64,000 nucleotides of DNA. Source: Kosakonia quasisacchari. Its GTDB lineage: Bacteria; Pseudomonadota; Gammaproteobacteria; Enterobacterales; Enterobacteriaceae. Within the stretch, counting starts at the first letter, position 1. The number at the start of each line of letters is the position of its first letter. Positions 7,632 through 15,494 of this stretch are shown here, piece after piece. The stretch is taken from NCBI RefSeq assembly GCF_004331415.1, contig NZ_SJOP01000020.1, positions 1 to 64,000 of the forward strand, in the 5' to 3' direction. Both the position numbers and the translations under genes were made by a program. The notes beneath the pieces are model-generated. The model worked only from the letters and a program-made list of their open reading frames with translations, did not search any database and had not been told where the DNA came from.

Positions 7632-8801
7632 ATGAAAATTAATTTCCCTTTGCTTGCCCTGGCGATTGGCGCCTTCGGCATTGGTACCACCGAGTTTTCC
7701 CCGATGGGATTACTGCCGGTTATTGCCCGCGGTGTTGACGTCTCTATTCCGGCGGCGGGGATGCTGATTAGCGCTTATGCTATCGGTGTGATGGTCGGTG
7801 CGCCGTTGATGACGCTGCTGCTGTCGCACCGTGGCAGACGCAACGCGCTGATCTTTTTGATGGCGATTTTTACGCTCGGTAACGTGCTATCGGCGATTGC
7901 ACCGGATTACACCACATTAATGCTGGCGCGTATCGTCACCAGCCTGAACCATGGTGCTTTCTTTGGTCTTGGCTCGGTGGTGGCAGCAAGCGTTGTCGCG
8001 AAAGAGAAGCAGGCTAGCGCGGTGGCGACCATGTTCATGGGACTGACCATTGCTAACATTGGCGGTGTACCTGCCGCAACATGGCTGGGTGAAACCATTG
8101 GCTGGCGCATGTCGTTTATGGCCACCGCCGGGCTGGGTGTGATTGCCATGGCGAGCCTGTTCTTTTCGCTGCCGAAAGGTGGGGCAGGTGAGCGCCCGGA
8201 TGTACGTAAAGAGCTTTCGGTGCTGGTACGCCCACAAGTGTTGTCTGCGCTGCTGACGACTGTGCTCGGCGCAGGCGCCATGTTCACGCTGTATACCTAT
8301 ATTGCGCCGGTGCTGCACACCATTACCGATGCCACTTCCATTTTTGTGACGGCGATGCTGGTGTTGATTGGCGTTGGCTTCTCCATTGGTAACTATCTCG
8401 GCGGTAAACTGGCGGATCGCTCGGTCACCGGCACGCTGAAAGGCTTTTTAATCCTGCTGATTGCCATCATGCTGGCGATCCCGTTCCTGGCGCGCAGCGA
8501 AGTGGGCGCGGCCATCAGCATGGTGGTGTGGGGCGCGGCGACGTTTGCGGTGGTTCCGCCGTTGCAGATGCGCGTAATGCGAGTTGCACACGAAGCACCT
8601 GGGCTTTCATCATCGGTCAATATCGGTGCCTTTAACCTCGGTAACGCGCTGGGCGCGGCAGCCGGTGGGGCAGTGATTTCCGGTGGGCTGGGTTATGATT
8701 TCGTCCCGGTTATGGGGGCGATTATTGCCGGGCTGGGCCTGCTGGTGGTGCTGTTCTCTGGCCGCTCACAGCCAGAACGTGCTTATGCTGCAGCAGAATA
8801 A
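7632..8801 (+). CDS. ydhP: MFS transporter YdhP
   Basis: Major-facilitator inner-membrane transporter of the AraJ/arabinose-efflux-like group; substrate unknown. 389 residues, the same as E. coli YdhP, with twelve predicted helices. The N-terminus FGIGTTEFSPMGLLPVIARG carries the motif typical of this drug-H+ antiporter subgroup, and LSHRGRRNALI is the loop 2-3 motif. A GGAGTGAC ribosome site precedes the ATG. It is convergent with sodB and followed by a terminator. Confidence 0.93.
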   Translation: MKINFPLLALAIGAFGIGTTEFSPMGLLPVIARGVDVSIPAAGMLISAYAIGVMVGAPLMTLLLSHRGRRNALIFLMAIFTLGNVLSAIAPDYTTLMLARIVTSLNHGAFFGLGSVVAASVVAKEKQASAVATMFMGLTIANIGGVPAATWLGETIGWRMSFMATAGLGVIAMASLFFSLPKGGAGERPDVRKELSVLVRPQVLSALLTTVLGAGAMFTLYTYIAPVLHTITDATSIFVTAMLVLIGVGFSIGNYLGGKLADRSVTGTLKGFLILLIAIMLAIPFLARSEVGAAISMVVWGAATFAVVPPLQMRVMRVAHEAPGLSSSVNIGAFNLGNALGAAAGGAVISGGLGYDFVPVMGAIIAGLGLLVVLFSGRSQPERAYAAAE

Positions 8802-8817
8802 ATAGCAGAAATGCAAA

Positions 8818-8841
8818 AAAGGAGGGGCTTGCCCCTCCTTT
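8818..8841. terminator. Terminator between ydhP and sodB
   Basis: Stem AAAGGAGGGG with CCCCTCCTTT around the loop CTTG. The A-run before it serves as a T-run on the minus strand, so it can also end the convergent sodB transcript. Confidence 0.85.
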
Positions 8842-8855
8842 GCTTTATGCCACGT

Positions 8856-9437
8856 TTATGCAGCGAAATTTTTGGCAACGAATGACCAGTTTACCAGCGC
8901 CCAGAAATGTTCGAGGTAGTTCGGACGCGCATTACGGTAATCGATGTAGTACGCATGTTCCCACACATCGACGGTTAACAGCGGGGTTGCATCGCTAGTC
9001 AGCGGGGTGCCCGCATTAGACGTTGAAACGATGGCCAATGCGCCATCCGCTTTTTTCACCAGCCACGTCCAGCCCGCACCGAAGTTTTTCACTGCGGCAT
9101 CGGTGAATTGCGCTTTGAATTCGGCAAAGCTGCCGAAGGATTTGGCGATAGCCGCCGCCAGCTCGCCAGTTGGTTCGCCACCGGCATTCGGCGCCAGGCA
9201 GTTCCAGTAGAAAGTATGATTCCAGACTTGGGCGGCGTTATTGAATACGCCGCCTTCGCTGCTTTTTACGATCTCTTCCAGCGTTTTGCCTTCGAAAGTG
9301 CTGCCTTTGATCAAATTGTTGAGATTGGTGACATACGTTTGATGATGTTTGCCATAGTGGTATTCCAGCGTTTCGGCTGAGATATGCGGCGCCAGGGCGT
9401 CTTTTGCATACGGTAATGCAGGTAATTCAAACGACAT
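8856..9437 (-). CDS. sodB: Iron superoxide dismutase
   Basis: Cytosolic Fe-dependent enzyme converting superoxide to oxygen and hydrogen peroxide. 193 residues, as in E. coli. The metal ligands are visible: His27 (EYHYGK), His74 (VWNHTFYW), Asp157 and His161 (DVWEHAYYIDYRN). Spacing and the FNNAAQ context point to the iron rather than the manganese form. AGGAG lies just before the ATG. The start codon is covered by a RyhB complementary stretch, so translation is expected to be shut off when iron is scarce. Confidence 0.98.
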   Translation of the reverse strand: MSFELPALPYAKDALAPHISAETLEYHYGKHHQTYVTNLNNLIKGSTFEGKTLEEIVKSSEGGVFNNAAQVWNHTFYWNCLAPNAGGEPTGELAAAIAKSFGSFAEFKAQFTDAAVKNFGAGWTWLVKKADGALAIVSTSNAGTPLTSDATPLLTVDVWEHAYYIDYRNARPNYLEHFWALVNWSFVAKNFAA

Positions 9438-9441
9438 TGCT
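9431..9441 (-). promoter_or_regulatory. RyhB small-RNA pairing site over the sodB start codon
   Basis: The sodB mRNA reads AGCAAUGUCGU across its AUG, the perfect 11-base complement of ACGACAUUGCU in the core of RyhB. sodB is an established RyhB target in E. coli. The match was made from memory of the RyhB sequence. Confidence 0.75.
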
Positions 9442-9464
9442 ATTCTCCTTTCATTATTTTAATG

Positions 9465-9488
9465 ACACCCAATAGCCCTATTGGGTGT
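9465..9488. promoter_or_regulatory. Perfect 24-base dyad in the sodB upstream region
   Basis: Arms ACACCCAATAG and CTATTGGGTGT are exact inverse complements with only two bases between. The dyad begins 28 bases upstream of the sodB start codon, so it lies in the leader or at the promoter. It could be an operator or a leader hairpin. An inverted repeat at the E. coli sodB promoter has been described, but I cannot confirm that it is the same one. Confidence 0.5.
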
Positions 9489-9561
9489 GCGGGTTAGGGT
9501 AGCAAATCGAAAGGTCAGACAAAAGAGGGAGTTACCTGCCGCAGGTGCGGCAGGTGAGGGA

Positions 9562-10392
9562 TTAGCGAATGGTTTTCGGCGTCACGACGCGACGCGCGCC
9601 AACATAATGACGTTGCCAGTAATCTTCACTCAGCGACGTAACCTGGATATCCTGGCCGCTACGCGGAGACTGAATGAATTTACCATTGCCAACATACACG
9701 CCTACGTGATCGGCTGTACCACGGCCCTGGGTGCGGAAAAACACCAGATCGCCGCTCTCGAGCTCCGCCACATTCACCGGCGAAGCATCGCGCAGGTGAT
9801 ACATTTCATTGGCGGTACGCGGAATACGGAACTTCACCAGATCCTTATACGCGTAATAGACCAGGCCACTGCAATCGAAACCGGTGGTCGGCGAGGTGCC
9901 GCCCCAGTGATAAGGCTTGCCAATCTGATTCATCAGCTTGGACATAGCAGTTTTTTGTGCTTTTTGAATACGAACTTTATGCACATCGGCGATGGCGTTA
10001 GTGCTTTTGACTTTCACACAGTGCGGTTTGTGGCCTTTGCGCGGCGTACATTTTTCAGTCCAGGTGACGGCGGTGGTTTTCAACGGGCTGGATGCATTAC
10101 GACGCGAGGTGATTTTGCTGGCTTTTTTGCTGGTGGAAACTTTTTTGTTTGCCGGAGTTTTTTTGCTCTCCGTTGTTTTTTTGCTGGTAGTTTTTTCTGC
10201 CGGACTGCGACTGTTTTTCTTTGATGTCTTTTGTGATGTATTTTTTTTCTTACGTTCGGATGCTTTCGCCAGATGCGCTTTTTGCACGGCCGACGCTCGT
10301 GCCTGTTCAGAGGCATTCGCCAATGGCGTGAAAGAAAGCGTGGTGAACAACAAAGCACAGAGCGTGATTGAAGCTTTTGGTATCCGCGCCAC
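9562..10392 (-). CDS. mepH: Murein endopeptidase MepH (NlpC/P60)
   Basis: Periplasmic D,D-endopeptidase that cuts peptidoglycan cross-links so the wall can expand. About 276 residues from a GTG at 10392; this start has AGGGG before it and gives VARIPKASITLCALLF, aligning with the E. coli MARINRISITL start. An ATG 9 codons upstream has no good ribosome site. Order: signal peptide, a very Lys/Ser/Thr-rich linker, then the NlpC/P60 domain with the catalytic Cys in GFDCSGLVYYAY and His in DHVGVYVGNGKF. The linker is rich in lysine runs and differs from E. coli in detail. Confidence 0.92.
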   Translation of the reverse strand: MARIPKASITLCALLFTTLSFTPLANASEQARASAVQKAHLAKASERKKKNTSQKTSKKNSRSPAEKTTSKKTTESKKTPANKKVSTSKKASKITSRRNASSPLKTTAVTWTEKCTPRKGHKPHCVKVKSTNAIADVHKVRIQKAQKTAMSKLMNQIGKPYHWGGTSPTTGFDCSGLVYYAYKDLVKFRIPRTANEMYHLRDASPVNVAELESGDLVFFRTQGRGTADHVGVYVGNGKFIQSPRSGQDIQVTSLSEDYWQRHYVGARRVVTPKTIR

Positions 10393-10731
10393 TGAGCAAT
10401 CCCCTGTTAGGGCAAGCATTTAATATGCCTGCGAATGGTTTTTTAAAACTCGTCGATTTTAATCCATAAAAAGCCCAAAAGTTAATACTGTTTTTGCATC
10501 TATAGCTGGGTTTCGTTAACAAGCGCAAAAAAAAGCAGCAAAACGTTTCTATGTGCTCAAGAGTTAGGCAGCAAGCGGGACGGCGAGTTGAGTTAAGTCA
10601 TATTCCTAAGGCAACTTTTACTGACAGACGATAAAATCATGAACGGTGAACAAAATGTTATTTTCCGATGCCCCTCTGAACCGTTACAATGGCGAACATC
10701 TGCCGTAGAAGAAGTTGAAGGAAGCAAGACA
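10393..10731. other. mepH-grxD divergent intergenic region
   Basis: About 340 bases, AT-rich, holding the promoters for mepH (leftward) and grxD (rightward). An AAACGTTT core at 10541-10548 resembles a PurR box only in the centre. No gene is visible. The grxD frame is open upstream to 10639, but homology places its start at 10732. Confidence 0.45.
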
Positions 10732-11076
10732 ATGAGCACAACACTTGAAAAAATCCAGCGCCAGATCGCTGAAAACCCGATTCTGCTGTATATGAAAGGC
10801 TCTCCGAAGCTACCAAGCTGCGGTTTCTCCGCCCAGGCGGTGCAAGCGCTTTCTGCATGCGGTGAACGTTTTGCCTATGTAGACATTCTGCAAAACCCGG
10901 ATATTCGTGCAGAACTGCCGAAATACGCTAACTGGCCAACCTTCCCGCAGCTGTGGGTTGAAGGTGAACTGGTCGGCGGCTGCGATATCGTCATCGAAAT
11001 GTATCAGCGCGGTGAACTGCAGACGCTTATCAAAGAAGCGGCGGCAAAGCATAAAGACGAGCCGAGCGCAGAATAA
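10732..11076 (+). CDS. grxD: Monothiol glutaredoxin Grx4
   Basis: Cytosolic monothiol glutaredoxin that binds and transfers [2Fe-2S] clusters together with BolA-type partners. 114 residues (E. coli 115). The single active-site cysteine is Cys30 in the signature CGFS (KLPSCGFSAQ), and the glutathione-binding WPTFPQLW and GGCDI motifs follow. The start was chosen by homology with MSTTIEKIQRQIAENP. It is directly convergent with rnt; the E. coli helicase gene lhr that normally separates them is absent. Confidence 0.96.
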   Translation: MSTTLEKIQRQIAENPILLYMKGSPKLPSCGFSAQAVQALSACGERFAYVDILQNPDIRAELPKYANWPTFPQLWVEGELVGGCDIVIEMYQRGELQTLIKEAAAKHKDEPSAE

Positions 11077-11087
11077 TTTCTGCTAAT

Positions 11088-11117
11088 AAAAAAGCGACCT
11101 GACGGTCGCTTTTTTTA
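11088..11117. terminator. Shared terminator of grxD and rnt
   Basis: Stem AGCGACC and GGTCGCT with loop TGAC, flanked by A6 on the left and T7 on the right. It fills almost all of the 38 bases between the two convergent genes, and the rnt stop codon lies in its T-run. Confidence 0.92.
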
Positions 11118-11768
11118 TGCCTGATTTTCATCCGCTATGGGCAGCGGCCAGCCGCCGAGACGCTTCCAGCGGTTGACGATTTCACAAAATAGCAGGGCGG
11201 TTTGCTCGGTATCATACAGCGCGGAGTGCGCCTGAGAGGCATCAAACGCAATACCAGCGGTGGCACACGCTTTCGACAGCACTGTCTGCCCGAGCGCCAG
11301 CCCGCTTAAGGACGCAGTATCGAAAGTCACAAACGGGTGGAACGGGTTGCGTTTTAGCGAAGCGCGTTCCGCAGCGGCCATCATAAAACTGTGATCGAAA
11401 GTTGCGTTATGCGCCACCATGATTGCGCGATTACAGCCCTGATCTTTAATGCCTTTACGCACCATTTTAAAAATGGCATGCAGCGCGTCATGTTCACTCA
11501 CCGCGCCACGCAGCGGGTTGTTCGGATCAATGCCGTTAAAGGCCAGCGCTTCGGGTTGCAGATTCGCGCCTTCGAAAGGCTCAACGTGGAAATGCAGCGT
11601 GCTGTCGGGCATAAGCCAGCCTTGCTCATCCATTTTCAGCGTAATGGCGGCGACTTCCAGCAGCGCGTCGGTTTTCGCGTTAAACCCGGCGGTTTCAACA
11701 TCAATTACCACAGGGTAAAAACCGCGAAAACGGTCGCACAGACCAGTCAGTTGAGCGTTATCGGACAT
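11115..11768 (-). CDS. rnt: Ribonuclease T
   Basis: DEDDh-type 3'-5' exonuclease that trims tRNA and other stable RNA 3' ends and removes the CCA end. 217 residues (E. coli 215). Asp23 and Glu25 (VIDVETAGFN) form Exo motif I; AHNATFDHSFM and HSALYDTEQTA carry motifs II and III with the catalytic His and Asp. In E. coli lhr follows rnt in an operon; here rnt ends directly in a terminator. Confidence 0.96.
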   Translation of the reverse strand: MSDNAQLTGLCDRFRGFYPVVIDVETAGFNAKTDALLEVAAITLKMDEQGWLMPDSTLHFHVEPFEGANLQPEALAFNGIDPNNPLRGAVSEHDALHAIFKMVRKGIKDQGCNRAIMVAHNATFDHSFMMAAAERASLKRNPFHPFVTFDTASLSGLALGQTVLSKACATAGIAFDASQAHSALYDTEQTALLFCEIVNRWKRLGGWPLPIADENQA

Positions 11769-11824
11769 CAGGATCTCTTGATACGGGAAAATGGCAGCGC
11801 ATTATGGCAAATTTTACGAAGGGA

Positions 11825-11853
11825 TGTAAAACAGCGGGCGCAAACCGCGCCCG
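11825..11853 (-). terminator. Probable terminator after gloA
   Basis: On the minus strand the stem CGGGCGC and GCGCCCG (11835-11853) is followed by CTGTTTTAC. The T-run is short, so strength is uncertain. It would end the nemR-nemA-gloA operon. Confidence 0.6.
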
Positions 11854-11860
11854 GTGGGGA

Positions 11861-12268
11861 TCAGTTACCCAGGCCGTTACCGGCGTCTTTCTCTTCGATT
11901 AGCTCGATTTTGTAACCGTCCGGATCTTCAACAAAGGCGATAACCGTGGTTCCACCTTTTACCGGACCCGCTTCACGCGTGACATTACCACCGTTGTTGC
12001 GGATAGCTTCGCAAGCTTGTGCCGCGTTTTCCACGCTCAGCGCGATATGACCATAAGCATTGCCCAGATCGTAGCTTTCCACGCCCCAGTTGTAGGTCAG
12101 TTCAATCACCGCTTCTTCGCTTTCCGGGCCGTAGCCAACGAAAGCCAGCGAATATTTATATTCCGGGTTTTCACTGGTACGCAGCAGCTTCATGCCCAGC
12201 ACGTTAGTATAAAATTCGATGGAGCGTTGTAGGTTGCCGACGCGCAGCATGGTGTGAAGTAAGCGCAT
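11861..12268 (-). CDS. gloA: Lactoylglutathione lyase (glyoxalase I)
   Basis: Ni2+-dependent enzyme that isomerises the methylglyoxal-glutathione hemithioacetal to S-lactoylglutathione. 135 residues, as in E. coli. All four metal ligands are present: His5, Glu56 (EEAVIELTYNWG), His74 (YGHIALSV) and Glu122 (IELIEEK). It lies last in the nemR-nemA-gloA cluster, which in E. coli is induced by electrophiles and methylglyoxal through NemR. A GC-rich hairpin at about 12322-12345 separates it from nemA without a T-run. Confidence 0.97.
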   Translation of the reverse strand: MRLLHTMLRVGNLQRSIEFYTNVLGMKLLRTSENPEYKYSLAFVGYGPESEEAVIELTYNWGVESYDLGNAYGHIALSVENAAQACEAIRNNGGNVTREAGPVKGGTTVIAFVEDPDGYKIELIEEKDAGNGLGN

Positions 12269-12363
12269 AATATCCTCTTGTATGAATGTGTTAACGTTCC
12301 GAATAGAAACACAGTTTTAGTATAGCGGCGCAGGCCCGCCGCTATCAATCAACAATCAGAGGA

Positions 12364-13458
12364 TCACAGAGAAGGATAGTCGGTGTAACCTTCCGCGCCG
12401 CCGCCATAGAAGCTTTCTGGGCGCTGTGGGTTCAGTTCCGCTTTCAGTTGCAGACGTTTCACCAGATCCGGGTTGGCGATATAGGCGCGGCCAAAGGCTA
12501 CCGCATCAATCAAACCTTTCTCGATCAACTCTTCTGCTTTTTCCGGAGTATAGGCACCAGCGCCAATGATCGGGCCGTGGAAACGTGCGCGTACTTTTTC
12601 ACGGAAAGCGTCGGTGTACGGTTCGCCACCTGCCCAGTCCGGCTCTGACATATGCAGGTAAGCAATGCCACGCTTGCCCAGTTCTTCAATCAGATACAAC
12701 GCATCGGCTTCCTCGTTCGGGCCGTTATCCATGTTCTGGAAAGAGCCGATAGGGGACACGCGAATACCAATGCGCTCTGCATCCCACTCTTTGCTCACCG
12801 CGTCGACCACTTCCAGTACCAGGCGCGCGCGATTTTCCACGCTGCCGCCGTACTGATCGGTACGCTGGTTGGCGGACGGTGAAAGGAACTGGTGCAACAG
12901 ATAGCCATGAGCCGAGTGCAGCTCAACCAGGTCAAACCCGGCATCGCGCGCATTGGCTACAGCCTGGCGGAAGTCATTAACAATACCCGGGATTTCGTCG
13001 ATTTCCAGCGCGCGCGGCGTGGATGTGTCTTCACGCGTGGCGTTGCCGTTGGCATCACGCAGAGAGGTGCGAGTGCCTGCGTTGATGGCCGACGGTGCGA
13101 CCGGCGCTGCTCCGCCCGGTTGCAGACTGCTGTGTGAGATACGACCGGTGTGCCACAGTTGTACGGCAATACGGCCGTTTTCGCGATGAACCGCATCGGT
13201 GATTTTCTGCCATGCCGCGATTTGCTCCGCGCTGTGCAGACCCGGTGCGCCGGCATAGCCTTTCGCCTGGGCGGAGATTTGCGTGGCTTCGCTGATAATC
13301 AGGCCCGAGCTGGCGCGTTGACGATAATATTCCGCCATCAACGGCGTGGGAATATCACCCGGTTCGATGCTGCGCAGTCGCGTCAACGGCGCCATAAAAA
13401 CGCGGTTTGGAACGGTAACTGCGCCCACTTTCAGCGGCGTAAATAATTTACTGGACAT
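12364..13458 (-). CDS. nemA: N-ethylmaleimide reductase (old yellow enzyme)
   Basis: FMN-containing, NADPH-dependent alkene and nitro-ester reductase that detoxifies electrophiles. 364 residues (E. coli 365). The frame is open 52 codons further, but MSSKLFTPLKVGAVTVPNR with AGGAG before the ATG at 13458 is the family start. Seen motifs: substrate/FMN-binding HSAHGYLLHQFLSP and TDQYGGSVENRARL, and the C-terminal GAGAYTPEKAEELIEKGLID with AFGRAYIANPDL. It follows nemR by 56 bases and precedes gloA. Confidence 0.96.
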   Translation of the reverse strand: MSSKLFTPLKVGAVTVPNRVFMAPLTRLRSIEPGDIPTPLMAEYYRQRASSGLIISEATQISAQAKGYAGAPGLHSAEQIAAWQKITDAVHRENGRIAVQLWHTGRISHSSLQPGGAAPVAPSAINAGTRTSLRDANGNATREDTSTPRALEIDEIPGIVNDFRQAVANARDAGFDLVELHSAHGYLLHQFLSPSANQRTDQYGGSVENRARLVLEVVDAVSKEWDAERIGIRVSPIGSFQNMDNGPNEEADALYLIEELGKRGIAYLHMSEPDWAGGEPYTDAFREKVRARFHGPIIGAGAYTPEKAEELIEKGLIDAVAFGRAYIANPDLVKRLQLKAELNPQRPESFYGGGAEGYTDYPSL

Positions 13459-13471
13459 AACAACTCCTGAA

Positions 13472-13486
13472 TAGACCGGTCGACTA
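13472..13486. promoter_or_regulatory. Possible second NemR half-site between nemR and nemA
   Basis: TAGACC followed by GGTCGACTA: the left half equals the NemR half-site and GACCGGTC is a palindrome, but the 4-base spacing of a full box is not kept. It lies 14 bases upstream of the nemA start codon. Confidence 0.25.
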
Positions 13487-13514
13487 GTAAAAAGTGAAAT
13501 AAAAATGCCTGCTA

Positions 13515-14111
13515 TCAGACAGGCTTTGCGATGATGTTCTTTGCGTGTGCCAGCGCGCTTTCCAGCGGCAGGGCACTTCGCGAAATTTTGGCCTGCAAAT
13601 TGGCGCCTAACCACAAGGAATACAATACTTGCGCCTGCGTTAGTGGTTCGCCCTGAAACGTTAAGCTTCGATCGTTACGCCCGCTTTCCAGCGCATCCGC
13701 GAGCAGGGCGATAACGCCGCGCGCGCCTTTGTCCATTGCTGAACGCATATCTTCCGACAGATCGCACACTTCAGCCGACAGTTTCACTGTCAGGCAGCCG
13801 CTAATAATTCCCTGTTGGCTAAACTGCCGGAGCGTCTCCTGATAATACGCCAGCAGCCTGTCGCGGTAATTTCCCGGTCCGCTGGCAAAATGGGTCGCCA
13901 GTCGCTGGTGATAACCTGCGTAGTGACGCTCAAGTAACGCCACGCCGAATGCCTCTTTGGAGCGAAAATAGTGGTAAAAAGATCCTTTTGGCACTTCCGC
14001 CGTTTTCAGCAATTCGCTCAGGCCCATACCGGTAAACCCGCGATGCATGCAAAGCTGCTCGCCGGTCGCCAGTAAATGTTCGCGCGTGTCGTGTTCGGTA
14101 TTTCTGCTCAT
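13515..14111 (-). CDS. nemR: TetR-family repressor NemR
   Basis: Redox- and electrophile-sensing repressor of nemA and gloA; it releases DNA on reaction with HOCl, quinones or methylglyoxal. 198 residues (E. coli 199). The N-terminal helix-turn-helix is at about residues 25-55 (GLSELLKTAEVPKGSFYHYF). The sensing Cys106 (GIISGCLTVK) and its partner Lys175 (NLQAKISRS) are both conserved at the E. coli positions, so the reactive sulfenamide chemistry should be retained. A NemR box lies just upstream. Confidence 0.95.
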   Translation of the reverse strand: MSRNTEHDTREHLLATGEQLCMHRGFTGMGLSELLKTAEVPKGSFYHYFRSKEAFGVALLERHYAGYHQRLATHFASGPGNYRDRLLAYYQETLRQFSQQGIISGCLTVKLSAEVCDLSEDMRSAMDKGARGVIALLADALESGRNDRSLTFQGEPLTQAQVLYSLWLGANLQAKISRSALPLESALAHAKNIIAKPV

Positions 14112-14124
14112 CGCGCCACTCTAC

Positions 14125-14140
14125 TAGACCGATCGGTCTG
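14125..14140. promoter_or_regulatory. NemR operator
   Basis: TAGACC-GATC-GGTCTG, one base from the symmetrical NemR box TAGACC-N4-GGTCTA. It begins 14 bases upstream of the nemR start codon, the expected place for autorepression and operon control. Confidence 0.85.
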
Positions 14141-14231
14141 GTGCAAGTGGCAAACAATGCGCTTTTCACCTTGCACGTTGCCGACAGGCAGTCTTCAATA
14201 AAAGGAACTGCCTGTTTTAACGGAGACAACT

Positions 14232-14471
14232 GTGCCAGAACAACTGGAGTTTTTCCCCGTCCAGAGCCCGTGCCGCGGTATTTGCCAGTCGGATGAGCGT
14301 GGCTTTTGTCGTGGCTGCATGCGTAGCCGCGATGAACGTTTTAACTGGCAAAAAATGACCGATACACAAAAGCAGGAGGTGCTGCGCTTGTGCCGCCAGC
14401 GCTTGCAGCGCAAAATGCGCGCAAACAAAGCGTCTTCTGCGGAAGAACCTCAGCAACCTTCACTGTTTTAA
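14232..14471 (+). CDS. ydhL: DUF1289 protein YdhL
   Basis: 79-residue cysteine-containing protein of unknown function, the same length as E. coli YdhL. DUF1289 proteins carry a Cys pattern that may bind metal; here CRGICQSDERGFCRGCMRSR gives Cys-X3-Cys-X7-Cys-X2-Cys. It starts at a GTG, placed 6 bases after GGAG at 14222-14225. It is divergent from nemR and precedes ydhF by 49 bases. Confidence 0.9.
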   Translation: MPEQLEFFPVQSPCRGICQSDERGFCRGCMRSRDERFNWQKMTDTQKQEVLRLCRQRLQRKMRANKASSAEEPQQPSLF

Positions 14472-14488
14472 TAGCGAAAATGCGTATA

Positions 14489-14511
14489 CTCGAAGGCAAA
14501 TTACCTTCGAG
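14489..14511 (+). other. Hairpin overlapping the ydhF ribosome-binding site
   Basis: Perfect inverted repeat CTCGAAGG and CCTTCGAG with a 7-base spacer. The right arm includes the first bases of the GAGGAAA ribosome site that serves ydhF, and a TATACT hexamer lies at 14485-14490. There is no T-run, so it is not a normal terminator for ydhL. Confidence 0.5.
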
Positions 14512-14520
14512 GAAATCATT

Positions 14521-15417
14521 ATGGTTCAACGTATTGCCCTCGCGCCGCAAGGCCCGGAATTCTCCCGTTTTGTGATGGGCTACTGGCGTTTAATGGACTG
14601 GAACATGTCCCCGCAACAGCTGGTTAGCTTTATCGAATCTCATCTTGATCTTGGTGTTACCACGGTTGATCACGCGGATATCTATGGCGGTTATCAGTGT
14701 GAAGCCGCATTTGGCGAGGCGCTGAAACTCGCTCCACATCTGCGTGCCCGCATGGAGATTGTCAGCAAATGCGGGATTGCCACCACCGCAAAACCGGAAC
14801 ATGCGCTGGGTCATTACATTACTGAGTGCGACCACATCATTCGCAGTGCCGAGCAGTCGCTGGTGAATCTTGCCACCGATCATCTTGATTTATTACTGAT
14901 CCACCGTCCCGATCCGTTGATGGACGCCGATGAGGTGGCGGAAGCTTTTCTGCATTTGCATCAGAGCGGAAAAGTACACCATTTTGGCGTTTCTAACTTC
15001 ACACCGGCTCAGTTCTCACTGTTGCAGTCACGCCTGCCGTTTACGCTGGCGACCAACCAGGTCGAGATCTCGCCAGTACACCAGCCCCTACTGCTGGATG
15101 GCACGCTGGATCAACTGCAACAGTTGCGTATTCGCCCGATGGCATGGTCATGTCTCGGCGGCGGGCGTCTGTTTAACGATGCGGCGTTCCAGCCGCTGCG
15201 TGATGAACTGGCACGCGTTGCGCTGGAATTGAATGCTGAAACCATCGAACAGGTGGTCTATGCCTGGGTGATGCGTCTGCCGTCTGCGCCACTGCCGATT
15301 ATTGGCTCGGGTAAAATTGAGCGCGTACGTTCAGCGCTGGGAGCATTGAACCTACAGATGACGCGCCAGCAGTGGTTCCGTATTCGCAAAGCGGCACTTG
15401 GTTACGACGTTCCATAA
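14521..15417 (+). CDS. ydhF: Aldo-keto reductase-like oxidoreductase YdhF
   Basis: 298-residue protein of the aldo/keto reductase superfamily, the same length as E. coli YdhF. It is a TIM barrel using NADP(H); the physiological substrate is unknown. Catalytic-type residues are visible in TVDHADIYGGYQCEAAFGEALK (Asp and Tyr), in EIVSKCGI (Lys), and in LLLIHRPDPL (His). The GSGKIERV stretch near the C-terminus binds the cofactor phosphate. Confidence 0.93.
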   Translation: MVQRIALAPQGPEFSRFVMGYWRLMDWNMSPQQLVSFIESHLDLGVTTVDHADIYGGYQCEAAFGEALKLAPHLRARMEIVSKCGIATTAKPEHALGHYITECDHIIRSAEQSLVNLATDHLDLLLIHRPDPLMDADEVAEAFLHLHQSGKVHHFGVSNFTPAQFSLLQSRLPFTLATNQVEISPVHQPLLLDGTLDQLQQLRIRPMAWSCLGGGRLFNDAAFQPLRDELARVALELNAETIEQVVYAWVMRLPSAPLPIIGSGKIERVRSALGALNLQMTRQQWFRIRKAALGYDVP

Positions 15418-15494
15418 TGCAGGCAAATGACCTCCCGGTGAAGTCTGCCATCCTGGTTTAAACTTACAGGGCAAAACAGACCAAAGGAGGTCAT

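Noticed and set aside
9535..9554. Terminator after mepH (CCTGCCGC/GCGGCAGG hairpin)
   Set aside because: The stem is good, but no T-run follows on the minus strand; kept only as a possible structured 3' end.
10537..10552. PurR box near mepH (AAACGTTT core)
   Set aside because: Only the central eight bases fit; the flanking GC positions of the PurR consensus are missing.
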